Assembly: GCA_006937955.1 (NCBI GenBank)
Contig: SSNP01000059.1
Coordinates: 1,790,284-1,854,283, forward strand
Direction of reading: 5' to 3'
Source of the DNA: Pachypanchax playfairii
Lineage: Eukaryota; Chordata; Actinopteri; Cyprinodontiformes; Aplocheilidae
Length of the DNA stretch: 64,000 nt
Made by a program: the position numbers and the translations under genes. The notes under the pieces were generated by a model that saw nothing but the letters and a program-made list of their open reading frames with translations, did no database searches and was not told where the DNA came from. Positions 11,235 through 21,545 of the stretch are shown in pieces (position 1 is the stretch's first letter; every line of letters begins with the position of its first letter).

Positions 11235-11287
11235 TTATTACTTCAGCCACTAGATGGCAATACTGCTCACTGATCAAGGGCAGTACA

Positions 11288-12208
11288 CGGCTCATTTAGA
11301 AGAAAATACGATTATAGCTCGTAGTCTACCTCGCTGTGATCGCACTGAGGTGTTGGTTTAGTAAAAGCAATGCTCCGATGATAAGTTATTGATCTGGAAA
11401 AGCCGAATCTGTAAATCTTTTTCTAACTTCACCAAAGTTTGATCCTCTCTCACTCTGCTCCATCTTTCCTCTTTCCCGGGCCATCTCCCTTCAGTTTAGA
11501 GTGGCAGGTGTGGAGGGAGGGGAGGGGTGACTGTGCTCTCATGCTCATCTGCTGCATCTTAGTGAGTGTCATTGGGGCAGATGGTCTAATGAGCCGCGGC
11601 CCGCACAACGTATTGTTTATTTAAGAATCAAGCTCCACCTGACCCAGTCACCAGCAGGCCATTTCGGCTGCAAGGCCACCAGGAAAACTCCTGGTGTTCC
11701 CGATGGTCAATACGCACCTGGCAAGCCATGACAAAGAATGACATCACATGCTAGTGTAGGTTTAGCGAGGTAAGTCTTTTGGAACAGAGGTGAGGATATG
11801 GTTTTTAAAGGTATACAGGTTGGCGGATGGTTGACGCTGCAGAGGTATGCAGACAAACAGAGGATGTAGCGACTCATGCTAACATCCGGTTAACATGGGA
11901 TAAGGCTAAAGCTAGGTAAACACAGTACAAGTTTGTAAACAGTTTCCACAGTAATAACCAATTCAAAGCACGATCCAGATCAAATTATGAAAATGAAAAG
12001 AGGGTCACTCATAGGAAGCCATAGGCAGAGATAGAGGTAGGGGCAGAGGTAAAGCAGTGTTGATTATTTCAGGTAGGATGGTCATTTCCACAACATCAAA
12101 AAGATGGACCTTTCAAGATTGAACAAAAATGAAAACAAATTTAATATCAAACCCATTACACAATATAACTGTGATGTGAAGGTCTACTTTTTACATTTTT
12201 GGCCTTTC
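11288..12208. other. No gene recognised
   Basis: Flank of the BEL element. I see no coding domain or terminal repeat pair here. A purine-rich stretch (GGAGGGAGGGGAGGGG) lies near 11512. Confidence 0.5.
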
Positions 12209-12745
12209 CTAGCTGCGTCCAATAGTTTTCTGTTTGAGAGAAATTTCTTGTACATCTGTGCACACCAATGTGAAGTTGACACAAATTTGCAGCTCCGCCT
12301 TCACACTGTCCACATCAAGACGATTTCTCTCATTTCTCCATGCTGAGGTCATACTGGAAAATATACATTCTGTGTGTGCATTGCTGCATGGAATGGAGAA
12401 GATGTAGGCGCTGACATTCTTCAGGTTCACCAGTGTGACATCTACTTTGGAAAACAGCTTTAGATAGCGCTGCTCGCTCTGACAACCTTCCATTTCTGGG
12501 GAGCTGAGAATAGCTTCAACCATGACATATTCAATCCATATCAATGTTCTTCAGTTTGCAGGCCTGGACCACATCAATGTACTCTTCATAAGACAGCTGT
12601 GAGGCTGAGCTTTGATATTTTGCTGTGAAAGCTGTTCTCAGGGAAGTCATACCCTTCTCTCACATACTTCTCTGGAAGTCAGCCTCAAATTTCTTTCCAA
12701 TGTCAGGAGCTAACAGTTTGAGTCGGCTGTTCACAGAAAAGCCCC
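12209..12745 (-). pseudogene. hAT-family transposase C-terminal relic
   Basis: 12209-12544 encodes IFSIPCSNAHTECIFSSM and ERNRLDVDSVKAELQI, matching the C-terminal dimerisation region of hAT transposases (usual form IPVSNAxVERxFS...RNRL). Upstream fragments in other frames (LLAPDIGKKFEADFQ, ASQLSYEEYIDVVQ) extend it to about 12745. Stops at several points show it is dead. The upstream end is cut by a MITE. Confidence 0.7.
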
Positions 12746-12763
12746 CAAAAACTGTGTTTAAGG

Positions 12764-13010
12764 GTGCATTCACACCAGCCCTGTTTAGTCCTCTTGAATC
12801 AAACTCTTGTTGAAAAAAGATTGTTTTTGCAGAAAGTCCGGTTTGTTTGGGGAGATGTGAACAAGCAATCAAACTCTGATTCAGACCAAACAACCGAACT
12901 CGTGTCCGCCTCAAAACGTAGGTCTCGGTTCGATTGAAACAAACTCTGGAGCGCTTTGTTTGTTTGTTTAGAAGGACTCTCTCCCAGGAAGTGCAGTAAC
13001 AACAACAAAA
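12764..13010. mobile_element. Harbinger-type MITE, left end only
   Basis: Starts GGGTGCATTCACACCAG after a TTA, a terminus common in teleost Harbinger MITEs. No matching inverted right end is found downstream. It interrupts the hAT relic. Confidence 0.5.
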
Positions 13011-13098
13011 AAAGTTATTAAAGTAGCAATCTTTTGTATTTTATTGCAGTGCATTATCTACCTCATTTGAAATTTGACTTTGTGAGTGTTTATCTTAA

Positions 13099-13655
13099 AG
13101 AGGCCAGTTCACACAAATTTCAGGAATTTCTGTTATTTCTGAAGTATTAACCAGTAATATGAAACATTTTATATCTAAAAAACATTAAACATTAAAAACA
13201 CTGATTAACAGACCTTTCAATCTGTCTGCGTCAAAATTTGGCTCCTTCCGTCAGGCTTCAGAATTCGAATTTTCTGCACTCTGATTGGCTAACAAACTAG
13301 CCTATGAGAGCAAGGTATACTGTTTTCTGCTCCGCTGCGCATGGCAACAGCATACATTCTCTCCTCCTGTTTGTTACGTCTTATGCTAACAGCTTTTAGC
13401 CAGCAGCATGCTAGGTGTGGTTTCAACTGCAGGAGTTGCCGAATACTAATGAACAAAGGAGTTGTGATGAAACAGATACCAGCCATTCGAACTCGGGAGA
13501 ACTTGGATTTTATCGCCACCTGCGTAGTTTGAGAGATTAAAACTGAAAGAGAAGTTGTTGACCTGTTTTCACACCCACTATGAAGGTAAGAACACCTGTG
13601 GAGCTAAAATATTCAACAGAAACCTCAGAAAAAACATTTTAAAGGAAGGGCCTCT
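13099..13655. mobile_element. TTAA-target MITE family A, copy 1
   Basis: Inverted ends AGAGGCC...GGCCTCT, each flanked by TTAA (13095-13098, 13656-13659). TTAA duplication points to the piggyBac or Kolobok superfamilies. A second copy is at 36835-37411. Both contain the same 63-codon open frame, which looks fortuitous. Confidence 0.75.
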
Positions 13656-13806
13656 TTAAAGTGCAGCTTATTATCCTTGTTTTTCATAATTTTGTGTCAA
13701 AGCCATTATTAGAGACACGCTTTGAAGTTGGTGCAGTGAGAGTGCTGCAGCTTCAAATTTGACTTTTATGGAAAGTCACAACTTTAGGAAAATGAGCCTA
13801 CAAAAT
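13565..13806. repeat. 242-bp direct repeat, left copy (with 15673-15914)
   Basis: Matches 15673-15914 over 242 bp with a single difference (GTGCAGC versus GTGCAAC). It spans the end of MITE A and unique flank, and stops exactly where the Gypsy LTR begins. Interpreted as the two alleles of one site placed in series by the assembler. Confidence 0.85.
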
Positions 13807-14617
13807 TGTGAGGATCTCTGCTGCTGGTGGTGGTGTTGTGCATTAATTGTTTTGCAGGGCGTGGCAGCAGATGATCAGTGAAGACAGGTGTGGATCATTA
13901 CCCAGCTCAGGAGAGCTGGGTACTTAAGCAGAGGAGGAACAAGAGACAGATGCCAGTTTGTTCCACTACATTTCGTGGTACAGAGTGGCCTGTGATTATC
14001 GACCAGAGCAATTTATAGCAGTGATTAACCTGCCTTCTCTATCCTTGTGTTTAGCCCGCTGTCCTGGAGCTCCTCTCCCGACTGCAGAACCTCAGCGTGG
14101 TAATCGACCCGCTCACCGTGAGGATTGGCTTCACCCTGGAACGTACAAGAGCTCCGTTGCGGTGTTACGCGACCAGCTCTCTCCCTCTGGCTCCCTGTCT
14201 GTCTCTGGCTTCCTCTGATCCACACCTTCCCGGTCAGCACGCTGCTGTCACCCCTGCTGCAGTCACGTCTGCACGTACAGCACCCGGACCCGGATTTCCT
14301 ACCACTAACACCGACAGTCTGGATCACCACCCCCGCGGCAGCATCCCTGGATCTCTCCTCACACCCGGACGTCAAACACGATCCCGTGAGTTTAACGAGC
14401 ACGATCCCCGCACACCGCAGCTGGTATCACAGCCTGTCACTAACCTCTCTCTCTCACACAACCCAGGACCGTTCCTGTCCCGCACCAGCCCCGTCCTGAG
14501 TTTCATCGTTCATGTACAGTTTCTCACGTGTGTGTAAATTGGAGCACTGTATAAAATTAAACACCGTTAACTTTGAAAGTTGTTTCCTCGCTGTGTGTGT
14601 TTGGAGTTTGGGTCACA
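13807..14617 (+). mobile_element. Gypsy-type 5' LTR
   Basis: 811 bp starting TGTGAGG and ending GGTCACA (TGTGA/TCACA inverted ends). It is followed at 14618 by the likely primer-binding region and then gag. The left junction is sharp against the empty-site sequence at 15914. Several open frames inside are low-complexity Pro/Ser/Thr readings of LTR sequence. Confidence 0.8.
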
Positions 14618-14652
14618 TTGGAGCTCAAAAACAACCCCACCTGGTTAGCACC

Positions 14653-15671
14653 ATGACAGAACAAACTGGCCAAGAGAGCTCCCAGACCCAGCTCCAGACC
14701 GCACTAGCCCAGCAGGGGATACTGCTGGGCCGGCATGACGCGTTCATGCAAGACATAGCGAGGACCCAAGCTAACCTGTCTACTGAGCTCCACAGTTTAA
14801 CGCAACAACTCACCAGTGTCATGTCTCGCCTCTCCCGCAGTCAGTCTCCTCCTCCTCCTGCAGCAGCGGCGGTGCGTCCTGACCCACCTGAGGATACCGG
14901 CTACCGGTAGGTCGCCCTCCCCGAGCCGGCACCCTTCGACAGGGACCCGAAGAACTGCAGAGGGTTCCTTCGGCAGTGCCGGATCATCTTCAGCCGGGCT
15001 CCTCAAGCCTTCCGTTCCGATGCCAGCAAAACCTCCTTCATCATCGGCTGGCTTCGGGACAAGGCTCTCAGGTGGGCAGACGCTTACATTGACACTCATC
15101 CTCTCGAAACCTCTCCATATCCCCAGTTTCTCGAGGCCTTCACCGCTACATTCTCGGACGGAGGTACGAAGGAGGACGCGATGCGGGAGCTGCTCGCCCT
15201 TCGACCCCGTCAGCAACACATGGCTGACTTCGCCCTCGAGTTCCGGACCCTGGCGGCGCACACGAACTGGTCGGACGAGACCCTTCGTAGTGTGTTCCAC
15301 AACGCCCTCCCGGAGAGCCTAAAGGAGGACATAGCTAGCCGGGAGGAACCAAGGACACTAGATGGGCTCATCAGTTTGGCGACCCGGCTAGACCGACGGA
15401 CTCGAGGGCACTTCTGGGCACGAGCTACAACCAGTTCCACTTCCTCCTCACCGGTGCACGTAAGTCCCGCATCCAACACTAGATGGCACTCTCCCCCCAG
15501 ACGTGCACAAGCACCAGAACCCACCTATGCTAGCAGACATATGGGGCCGGCACCACCCACTAGATGGCAGCCAACCCACAGACGCCTCCCATCTCCTGAA
15601 CCCATGCAACTCGGACAGGCGAAACTAAGCGCTAAGGAGCGCAGACGCCGCCGAGAAACCGAGTCCTGTGC
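14653..15671 (+). pseudogene. Gypsy gag, cut by an assembly gap, one in-frame stop
   Basis: ATG at 14653 (MTEQTGQ) follows the LTR. Residues 1-85 form a Gln-rich, coiled-coil-prone N-terminus. A TAG at 14908-14910 interrupts the frame, which then stays open to the gap at 15672. After the stop the sequence has the retrotransposon gag domain (CRGFLRQCRIIF, WLRDKALRWADAY, FALEFRTLAAHT, FHNALPE), then a basic Pro-rich tail. The gap falls where the zinc knuckle would begin (ETESC). Everything downstream (protease, RT, integrase, 3' LTR) is missing from the window. The product would coat retroelement RNA in cytoplasmic particles. Confidence 0.8.
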
Positions 15672-15672
15672 N
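15672..15672. other. Single-N assembly gap
   Basis: One ambiguous base joins the middle of a Gypsy gag to a repeat of sequence 2.1 kb upstream. It should be treated as a gap of unknown size. Confidence 0.85.
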
Positions 15673-15914
15673 GTTTTCACACCCACTATGAAGGTAAGAA
15701 CACCTGTGGAGCTAAAATATTCAACAGAAACCTCAGAAAAAACATTTTAAAGGAAGGGCCTCTTTAAAGTGCAACTTATTATCCTTGTTTTTCATAATTT
15801 TGTGTCAAAGCCATTATTAGAGACACGCTTTGAAGTTGGTGCAGTGAGAGTGCTGCAGCTTCAAATTTGACTTTTATGGAAAGTCACAACTTTAGGAAAA
15901 TGAGCCTACAAAAT
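15673..15914. repeat. 242-bp direct repeat, right copy (Gypsy empty site)
   Basis: Right copy of the 13565-13806 repeat. It reads through CAAAAT into ATTTAAATATTC without the Gypsy LTR, so it is the uninserted version of the site. Confidence 0.85.
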
Positions 15915-16880
15915 ATTTAAATATTCTTTGCATATATTTTATTTCAACATTAACTCTTCAGAGAGTCAGCAACCACAGGATCACCCATTTTCTAAAGTTG
16001 CAGCCTTGCAGTAGATTCACTCTCACCCAAAGATGTTCCTTCATTTCTCTGTGGAATTTTGCTTTCAAACACTTACAGTAACAGTCTGACTACAAACACT
16101 TGTAATGGACATAAATATTACACTGTAGTCTGTTTCATGGCTGCAGAGCTCTGACTTGATGTTTTTGTTGTCACTGACAAAAATGTGATTAAAAATAACC
16201 TTTAAACAGAATTGGGTCCTTTGCATTCCTTGAAAGTAGAATATCTCTTATTTAGGGCTTTATATTTTTTGATTATTTGCCAGATTTGTACTTTTAAAGG
16301 ACATTTTATTAATTTATTTTTAGTAATCGCGCTGCTGATAGAATAAAATGATGTGTCGTCACCCTTTCAGAGAAAAATCCAGTAATGGAGCCCCAGGAAG
16401 GAGAATGGGTTGGGAGCCCCCATACACCCTTAGACCAACCCCCAGAGCCATAGGCAGTCTTAGCAAGTAGCCCACAGCACCACAACAGCAGCCAGGACCC
16501 CACAAGTCCCCCACCAAACTGAGGCAAGTCACATCCATACTGGGACAGCTGACAACATCGTCCAGAGCACCTGGTGGCCACGCCCATCTCACAGCCATGC
16601 CCAGCCGGTGTAGAACCTGCTGAGTTAGAATGCAGGACAGTGTGTCCTCAGGACTGGAATTAAAAAAACAGAGATAGTAGCTTCTCACTGCTTAAAGAGG
16701 GATGTGACAGGTGAGAGTGGTGAGGATGATTAGCAGTGAGCAGGTGTAATCAGGGCAGATAGAATCTCAACATGGTGAGATGAAGAAGGTAAACATGGCA
16801 GAAGGAGGCTGTTGAGTCTTAGTTATATAAGATTCCTAAAGAGTTCAAGCAACTTTTACATGTCTTGATTGTGTATCTGT
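15915..16880. other. No gene recognised
   Basis: Anonymous sequence. A slightly GC-richer block at 16370-16620 has open frames on the - strand without recognisable domains. Confidence 0.5.
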
Positions 16881-16884
16881 GATA

Positions 16885-17130
16885 CATTATCAGAGACGGC
16901 AGTTGCTCAGGATGTAGAGTAGGTTTGAATCCCTGCTCCATCTTGAAAAGATCCCTTTGCCATTGTGCCTTTAAGCAAGACGCTTCACCCACCTTCCCTG
17001 TTTGGTGGTGGTTGGAGGGTCCGTGGCACCTGTCAGCCTCACCTCTGTCAGTGTGTGTCCCAGGACAGCTGTGGCTACAACATGTGTGTAGTTTATCACC
17101 AAATGTGTGTGTGAATGACAAACTGCAGTG
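16885..17130 (+). repeat. tRNA-derived SINE, truncated
   Basis: Contains a pol III B-box-like GGTTTGAATCC, the AAGACGCTTCACCCACC core, and the TGTCCCAGGACAGCTGTGG-type body of a widespread teleost SINE. Related sequence is at 21394-21545. Confidence 0.65.
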
Positions 17131-20060
17131 TGAAGCATATGAGAGTCATCTGACTTAAAAATGTGCTAAACAACACACCACATTATTACTCCTGACAAAC
17201 AAGCGTTGAACCTGAAGTCACCTTGTTGGTCTCGTTTTGTGTTACATCTTCAGTCAGTCAGGTCACAAAACACCTGCTTATATAGATATTATAATGTTTG
17301 TCCTGTCGCTTGTGAAAGGAGGATAAAAGAGAAGTCAAATGGAAAGAGGAGGGTAAATTATGACTTGACACTCCCGTGTAAATAAAACTGAAAATTTGCT
17401 GAACAAAAGTAACAGCAATGCAAAATACCTCACACGATTTCTAAACTGGAGAAAAATAGAAATTAAATTTGGGAAAAACTTTGAAAAAATTTCAAGCTGG
17501 CCTGCTGATTACACTCAATGGATGATTTAACGTTACTCATCAAGATATCTGCTAAAATAGATAAGATAGTTAACAACTTGTTAACATAAACTCAGAGGAT
17601 TGTAACTGAAGCGTAAAATAACAGTTATGTTACGAAATAATAGGAGTAACATCAGGATAAAATACATACCACTCTCTTTTGCTTTCACTCTGTTGTTATG
17701 CCAGCGTGTGGTTGTTTCATCATGTTTAGTCCACAACTCACAATCTGATCACCACTCAGATAAAAACACAGATAAACACAAACATGACAAATGACACAAA
17801 GAACGATACAGAGGTCAACTTCAATGTCACAAGTGTATGAATTTAATTTGAGGAAGAGGTTCATTTTAAACACTCTATCAGAAAATTGTCTCTGAAAAAG
17901 GTGTCTGAAGTTGATTGCACTTAAATCTCTTATATTTACCTCAGAACTAAATTCTAACAGGTAAAATAAATTCTGCAGTATGTTGAAGGAGTTAAAAAGT
18001 TTTAAAACTTATTTTATTATTTATTTTCAGTTGTGTTTAAATTGTATAATTTTAACTTTATAATAAGTTCATTATTTTCATTATTTGTATTCTGAGTTTA
18101 TATAGTTTTTAAAAAGCCAATTAACATTATCAAACACCGAAATTGTTAAAGCTCAGCCAGTTTTCCAGATGTTGTGTTAAAACTGAACATAAAAGTGTGA
18201 GAAGTAGCTGAATAATTTATAACATGTTTATGGATGTCAGTGTGTGGCAGCAGTAGTTAAGACAGGAGGTCTCTGATGGCACACGGTTCAAACACGCCAG
18301 TCCCACATCCTGCTCTCTGATAAACAGCTGGTGTTTTTTTTGTTTGCAGTTTTCTGTCTTGTTTGATTAACGTTAACATTCTGACTGACTTTTTACTGTC
18401 AATTTTACAACCAACTCACCCAAGCTGGGGTAATATTTGTGAAACCACATGTGCAAGCAGACCTCTTGAAACAGGAAGTGCTAAGTGTTTTTTCTGGAAC
18501 TTTTCCAACCCGAGGCCTTCATGCCCTATCAAACTCCTGCAATGGACAAATGAAAGTACACCCACCTGCACCCGCTTTGAATAATGTTGCAATTTATCTT
18601 CTGTCATTCATCAAAGTGCTGCAAACAATATGGGTGAGTTGCTTTTTTACACCACAATAAATGGATTGTTCTTCATTTTTATAGTTTTTCTCATATTGGG
18701 AAATATGTTGCTTAACACCAGAGGTAGAATCTGCTCTGTGGCTAATCATCATGTCACACTTATGTTTGCATAATATATATTAGCATGTATGCAAACATGC
18801 TAGAACTTTGAGACTGCAGCTTTGCCCCTCAGTCATGATTCCCACAGCAGCTGGTTTCATCTGTGTGTTTAGGACTCAGCTAAGGCCGTGCAACTCAGAT
18901 CAGGTAAATAAGCCCCAAACAACAACAAAAATAAAAATAAAATACATATTTTTATTGTTGTTACATTCTAAAACCCAAACAGACACCTCTACTATCTATT
19001 TTTCTCCAATAGACAAATTGTCTACTTTAAACAGGTAACAATAAATTCAATTTGATTTTTTTTTTTTTAAGAAAAAACTTGCCAGCACAAGCCAGATGTT
19101 GCACCGCTGGTTCACTTACAGTACAGCAAAAAAATATCCTTATTATTCTGTTGGAAAAAAACGTTTAATTATAAATTTATTGTGTTTTGAAAGTTTATAT
19201 TACTACATTTGCATGAAAATTTAGAAATTTGAGTGGAATTCTGTTGAAAAGTTAAATCAACTTCAAAAGATTTGAACAATTATATTAAGGTTTGTAAGAT
19301 CCAAGTATTTAATTTAAAATAAAAAAATTTCAGTTCCTTTCTTCCTTTCATAAATTCTTATAGTTGAAACAAGATTATAAATTTAATTTGGCACTCTGCC
19401 AACTTTTATTTTGAACGATCAATTAGATAGGATGAGTAAACTATATAATGGGGGCTTTGTGACTTTGCTTTACTCACAAATTTCTAAAATATAGTAGAAA
19501 AATCCTTACCCCCCCCAACACACACACACACTTGATCCAAATTTAGCCCCTGCATCATCTAGAGGTTAAACTGAGGTCATTAAGGGACAGATAGATGAAG
19601 CTGGAAACACTTATTTCAGACCGGTTGTTTGATACCAAACATGGAACCATCTTCATCTTAAATCAATAACCACATTTTACTGAATGATAGAAACAAAAAC
19701 ACCTGCAGGTTTTGTTTCAATCTACATAAAAACAAATACAAGATGGATATTTTCTTCCCTAAATACAATTAAACTTTTACTTTAGGAAATAAAAATATTA
19801 AGATTTATTTATTTAGGCTTCATATGAAACTAAAGTGATCAGCTGGATGGGAGTGAAGGTAACCTCCTGACAGGCATCATGTTTCCTTTTCCTGTCACAT
19901 CTGATATGATAGATGAATGTTACTCCAGGGAACCATAAGTTCACACATGTGTGCAGGAAACGTACCTGAGTGACAGGATATGAGGTCAGAGAGAAGCAAC
20001 AGAACTTCTTTTTCCTACTAAAACTGATGATCCAGAACCATCTGGCTCTGAAACACATTT
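17131..20060. other. No gene recognised
   Basis: AT-rich intergenic sequence. A weak tRNA-like stretch at 18240-18300 may be an old SINE. A short C/CA run is at 19509-19530. No coding exons could be supported. Confidence 0.45.
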
Positions 20061-20068
20061 CACTAACG

Positions 20069-20073
20069 CAAAA

Positions 20074-20111
<38 letters not shown>

Positions 20112-20466
20112 TTGTATTTCTGACCTCCTGGGGACCCGTTTCCTGACTTTTACTATCTTTCTGGGGTCCGAGGGTTCTTGTGGGGACCGAAGCCTGGTCC
20201 CCATGAGGGGGACTCCCCTTTTTAGGGTTAGGGGTTAGGTTTATAGGTATGGTGTGAATAGAGTTTTAGTTAGTCTTAGGGTTAGTTATAGATCAGTAAT
20301 GGTTAGGTATAAATCTAGTTACTAAAATCAATGGAAGTCAATGGACGGTCCCCACAAGGATAACAAAACACACTTGTGTGTGTGTGTCTGTGTGTGTGGG
20401 TGTGTGTGTGTTTCTGTGTGTGTGTGTGGGTGTGTGTCTGTGTGTGTGGGTGTGTGTGTAAATTTA
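20069..20466. repeat. Dispersed teleost repeat bounded by (TG)n microsatellites
   Basis: TG runs at 20069-20110 and 20378-20460 bracket a unit containing GACCTCCTGGGGACCCG, GGTCCCCATGAGGGGGA, repeated TTAGGGTTAG-like motifs, and GGTCCCCACAAGGATAAC. I recognise this GGGGACC-rich unit from many fish genomes; its class is unclear. Confidence 0.6.
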
Positions 20467-20760
20467 AAGAGTAATACTTACTCATAATAATCTTCAGAAT
20501 AACTCTGGAGGATCGTTCCTTCATCAGAGACGGTAATTGAACATTTAACAGAGACGTGTTTGATTATTAACCATCAAACCAACCCCAGCTCTCTTCACCA
20601 GTCTTTGTTCTGGAGTTGTTTCACCCATATGATTAAGAACTCTCTGCCTTTTGGGAACATTAAAATCATTTAAAAACTAATTTACTATGTTGGATTGCAC
20701 ATTTGAGTCCAAATACACCCCCCATAATACAAGAGCTACAGCTTTAGGTAGGATGACAGT

Positions 20761-21385
20761 CAGGGCTTGACATTAACTTTTCTGTTCACCAGCCACTGTG
20801 GCTAGTGGTTTTCCAAAGTTACTAGCCACTCAGCATTTTCACTAGCCACAATTTTGTTGTTGAGAAATTATGTTTAATATGATTAAAGCTGACTATGGCG
20901 TGGTAAAGTTTACTTGACCTAGATTTACAACCTTTTTAAATGTAAATGACCATTCTCGACCTGCTGTCTTCCACTTTTCGTTAAACGACCTTTTCTTTTT
21001 CTTTGTCTCTCCTTCCTTCGTTTCATCTTCATGTTTTCTTTTTGTTTGCTCTTCGGGTTTCCTGACGCCTTGAATGTGCCGCCACATTATCACCCCCACT
21101 ACTTCACAACTGTTGTCCACAGGGACCGGCTGTCTTAAGTGACGTTGGTCACGAATGGACCAATGAGCAAACACTGTGCGCAGGCAGTGCTCATGGGAGT
21201 TGTAGTGTCTTAGTCTCACATTGCAATTCATTTATTATTTCAGATGTCATTTGAGAAAACTACAATTAAAAAATGTATATAAAGTTCAGCCCGCCAAAAG
21301 TGGCTAGTCGGAGTGGCTGCGTCACCCGCCACTGCTGAAATTCACCCGCATTTGGCGGGTTGGCGGGTGTTAATGTCAAGCCCTG
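20761..21385. mobile_element. hAT-type element with exact 8-bp target duplication
   Basis: Termini CAGGGCTTGACATTAAC in inverted orientation at both ends, flanked by the identical 8-mer ATGACAGT (20753-20760, 21386-21393). CAGGG ends and an 8-bp duplication define the hAT superfamily. At 625 bp it is non-autonomous. It lies within the start of a SINE. Confidence 0.85.
20893..21231 (-). pseudogene. hAT transposase N-terminal remnant (TTF/ZNF862-like linker)
   Basis: 112 codons ending in a basic stretch KRKHEDETKEGETKKKKRSF followed by NEKWKTAGREWSF. A basic run plus R-S/T-F-x-x-K-W is the usual lead-in to the TTF-type zinc finger of ZNF862-like hAT transposases. The zinc finger and catalytic domain are absent. 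Confidence 0.45.
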
Positions 21386-21545
21386 ATGACAGTGCTCAGC
21401 AGGTAGAGCAGGTGGTCTGACACGTCACCTGTTTGTCGGTTTGGTGGTGGTCAGAGGGTCCGGTAGTGCCTGGCACCCTCTGCCAGTGTGTGTCCCAGGA
21501 CAGCTGTGCCTACAACATGTGTGTAGTTTATCACCAGGGCTCTAA
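21386..21545 (+). repeat. tRNA-derived SINE, truncated
   Basis: GCTCAGCAGGTAGAGCAGGT resembles a degenerate A box; the body GTGTGTCCCAGGACAGCTGTG matches the SINE at 16885-17130. Its first bases carry the hAT target duplication, so the SINE was there before the hAT. Confidence 0.65.

Larger units (their letters stand above)
1968..11287 (-). mobile_element. Decayed BEL/Pao LTR retrotransposon, carrying nested insertions
   Basis: Read on the - strand the order is 5' LTR, gag with coiled coil, zinc-knuckle region, aspartic protease, reverse transcriptase, RNase H, integrase (H2C2 zinc finger, core, C-terminal domain) and the start of a 3' LTR. Protease-RT-RNaseH-integrase order with a DUF5641-type integrase tail is characteristic of BEL/Pao. 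Frames change repeatedly and stops are present, so it cannot encode a full polyprotein. Three later insertions lie inside: Harbinger elements at 7374-9737 and 10576-11234, and a solo LTR within the first. About 57 bp at 1972-2028 match 11231-11287 with one difference and mark the LTR starts. Beyond that the LTRs are not clearly alignable, so the 3' LTR is probably truncated. Confidence 0.85.
10062..11287 (-). mobile_element. BEL 5' LTR and leader, interrupted by a Harbinger element
   Basis: On the - strand it starts TGTACTGCCC at 11287, as in the 3' LTR. It carries an AATAAA around 10142 and ends before the gag leader. The exact LTR end and primer binding site are not resolved; TGCA at 10062 is a candidate. 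The Harbinger insertion takes up 10576-11234. Confidence 0.5.

Noticed and set aside
14025..14537. Overlapping open frames of 86-146 codons in a pyrimidine-rich region
   Set aside because: They lie wholly inside the Gypsy LTR and read as low-complexity Pro/Ser/Thr sequence.
14797..15524. Antisense frames of 104-167 codons
   Set aside because: Shadows of the GC-rich gag reading frame on the + strand.
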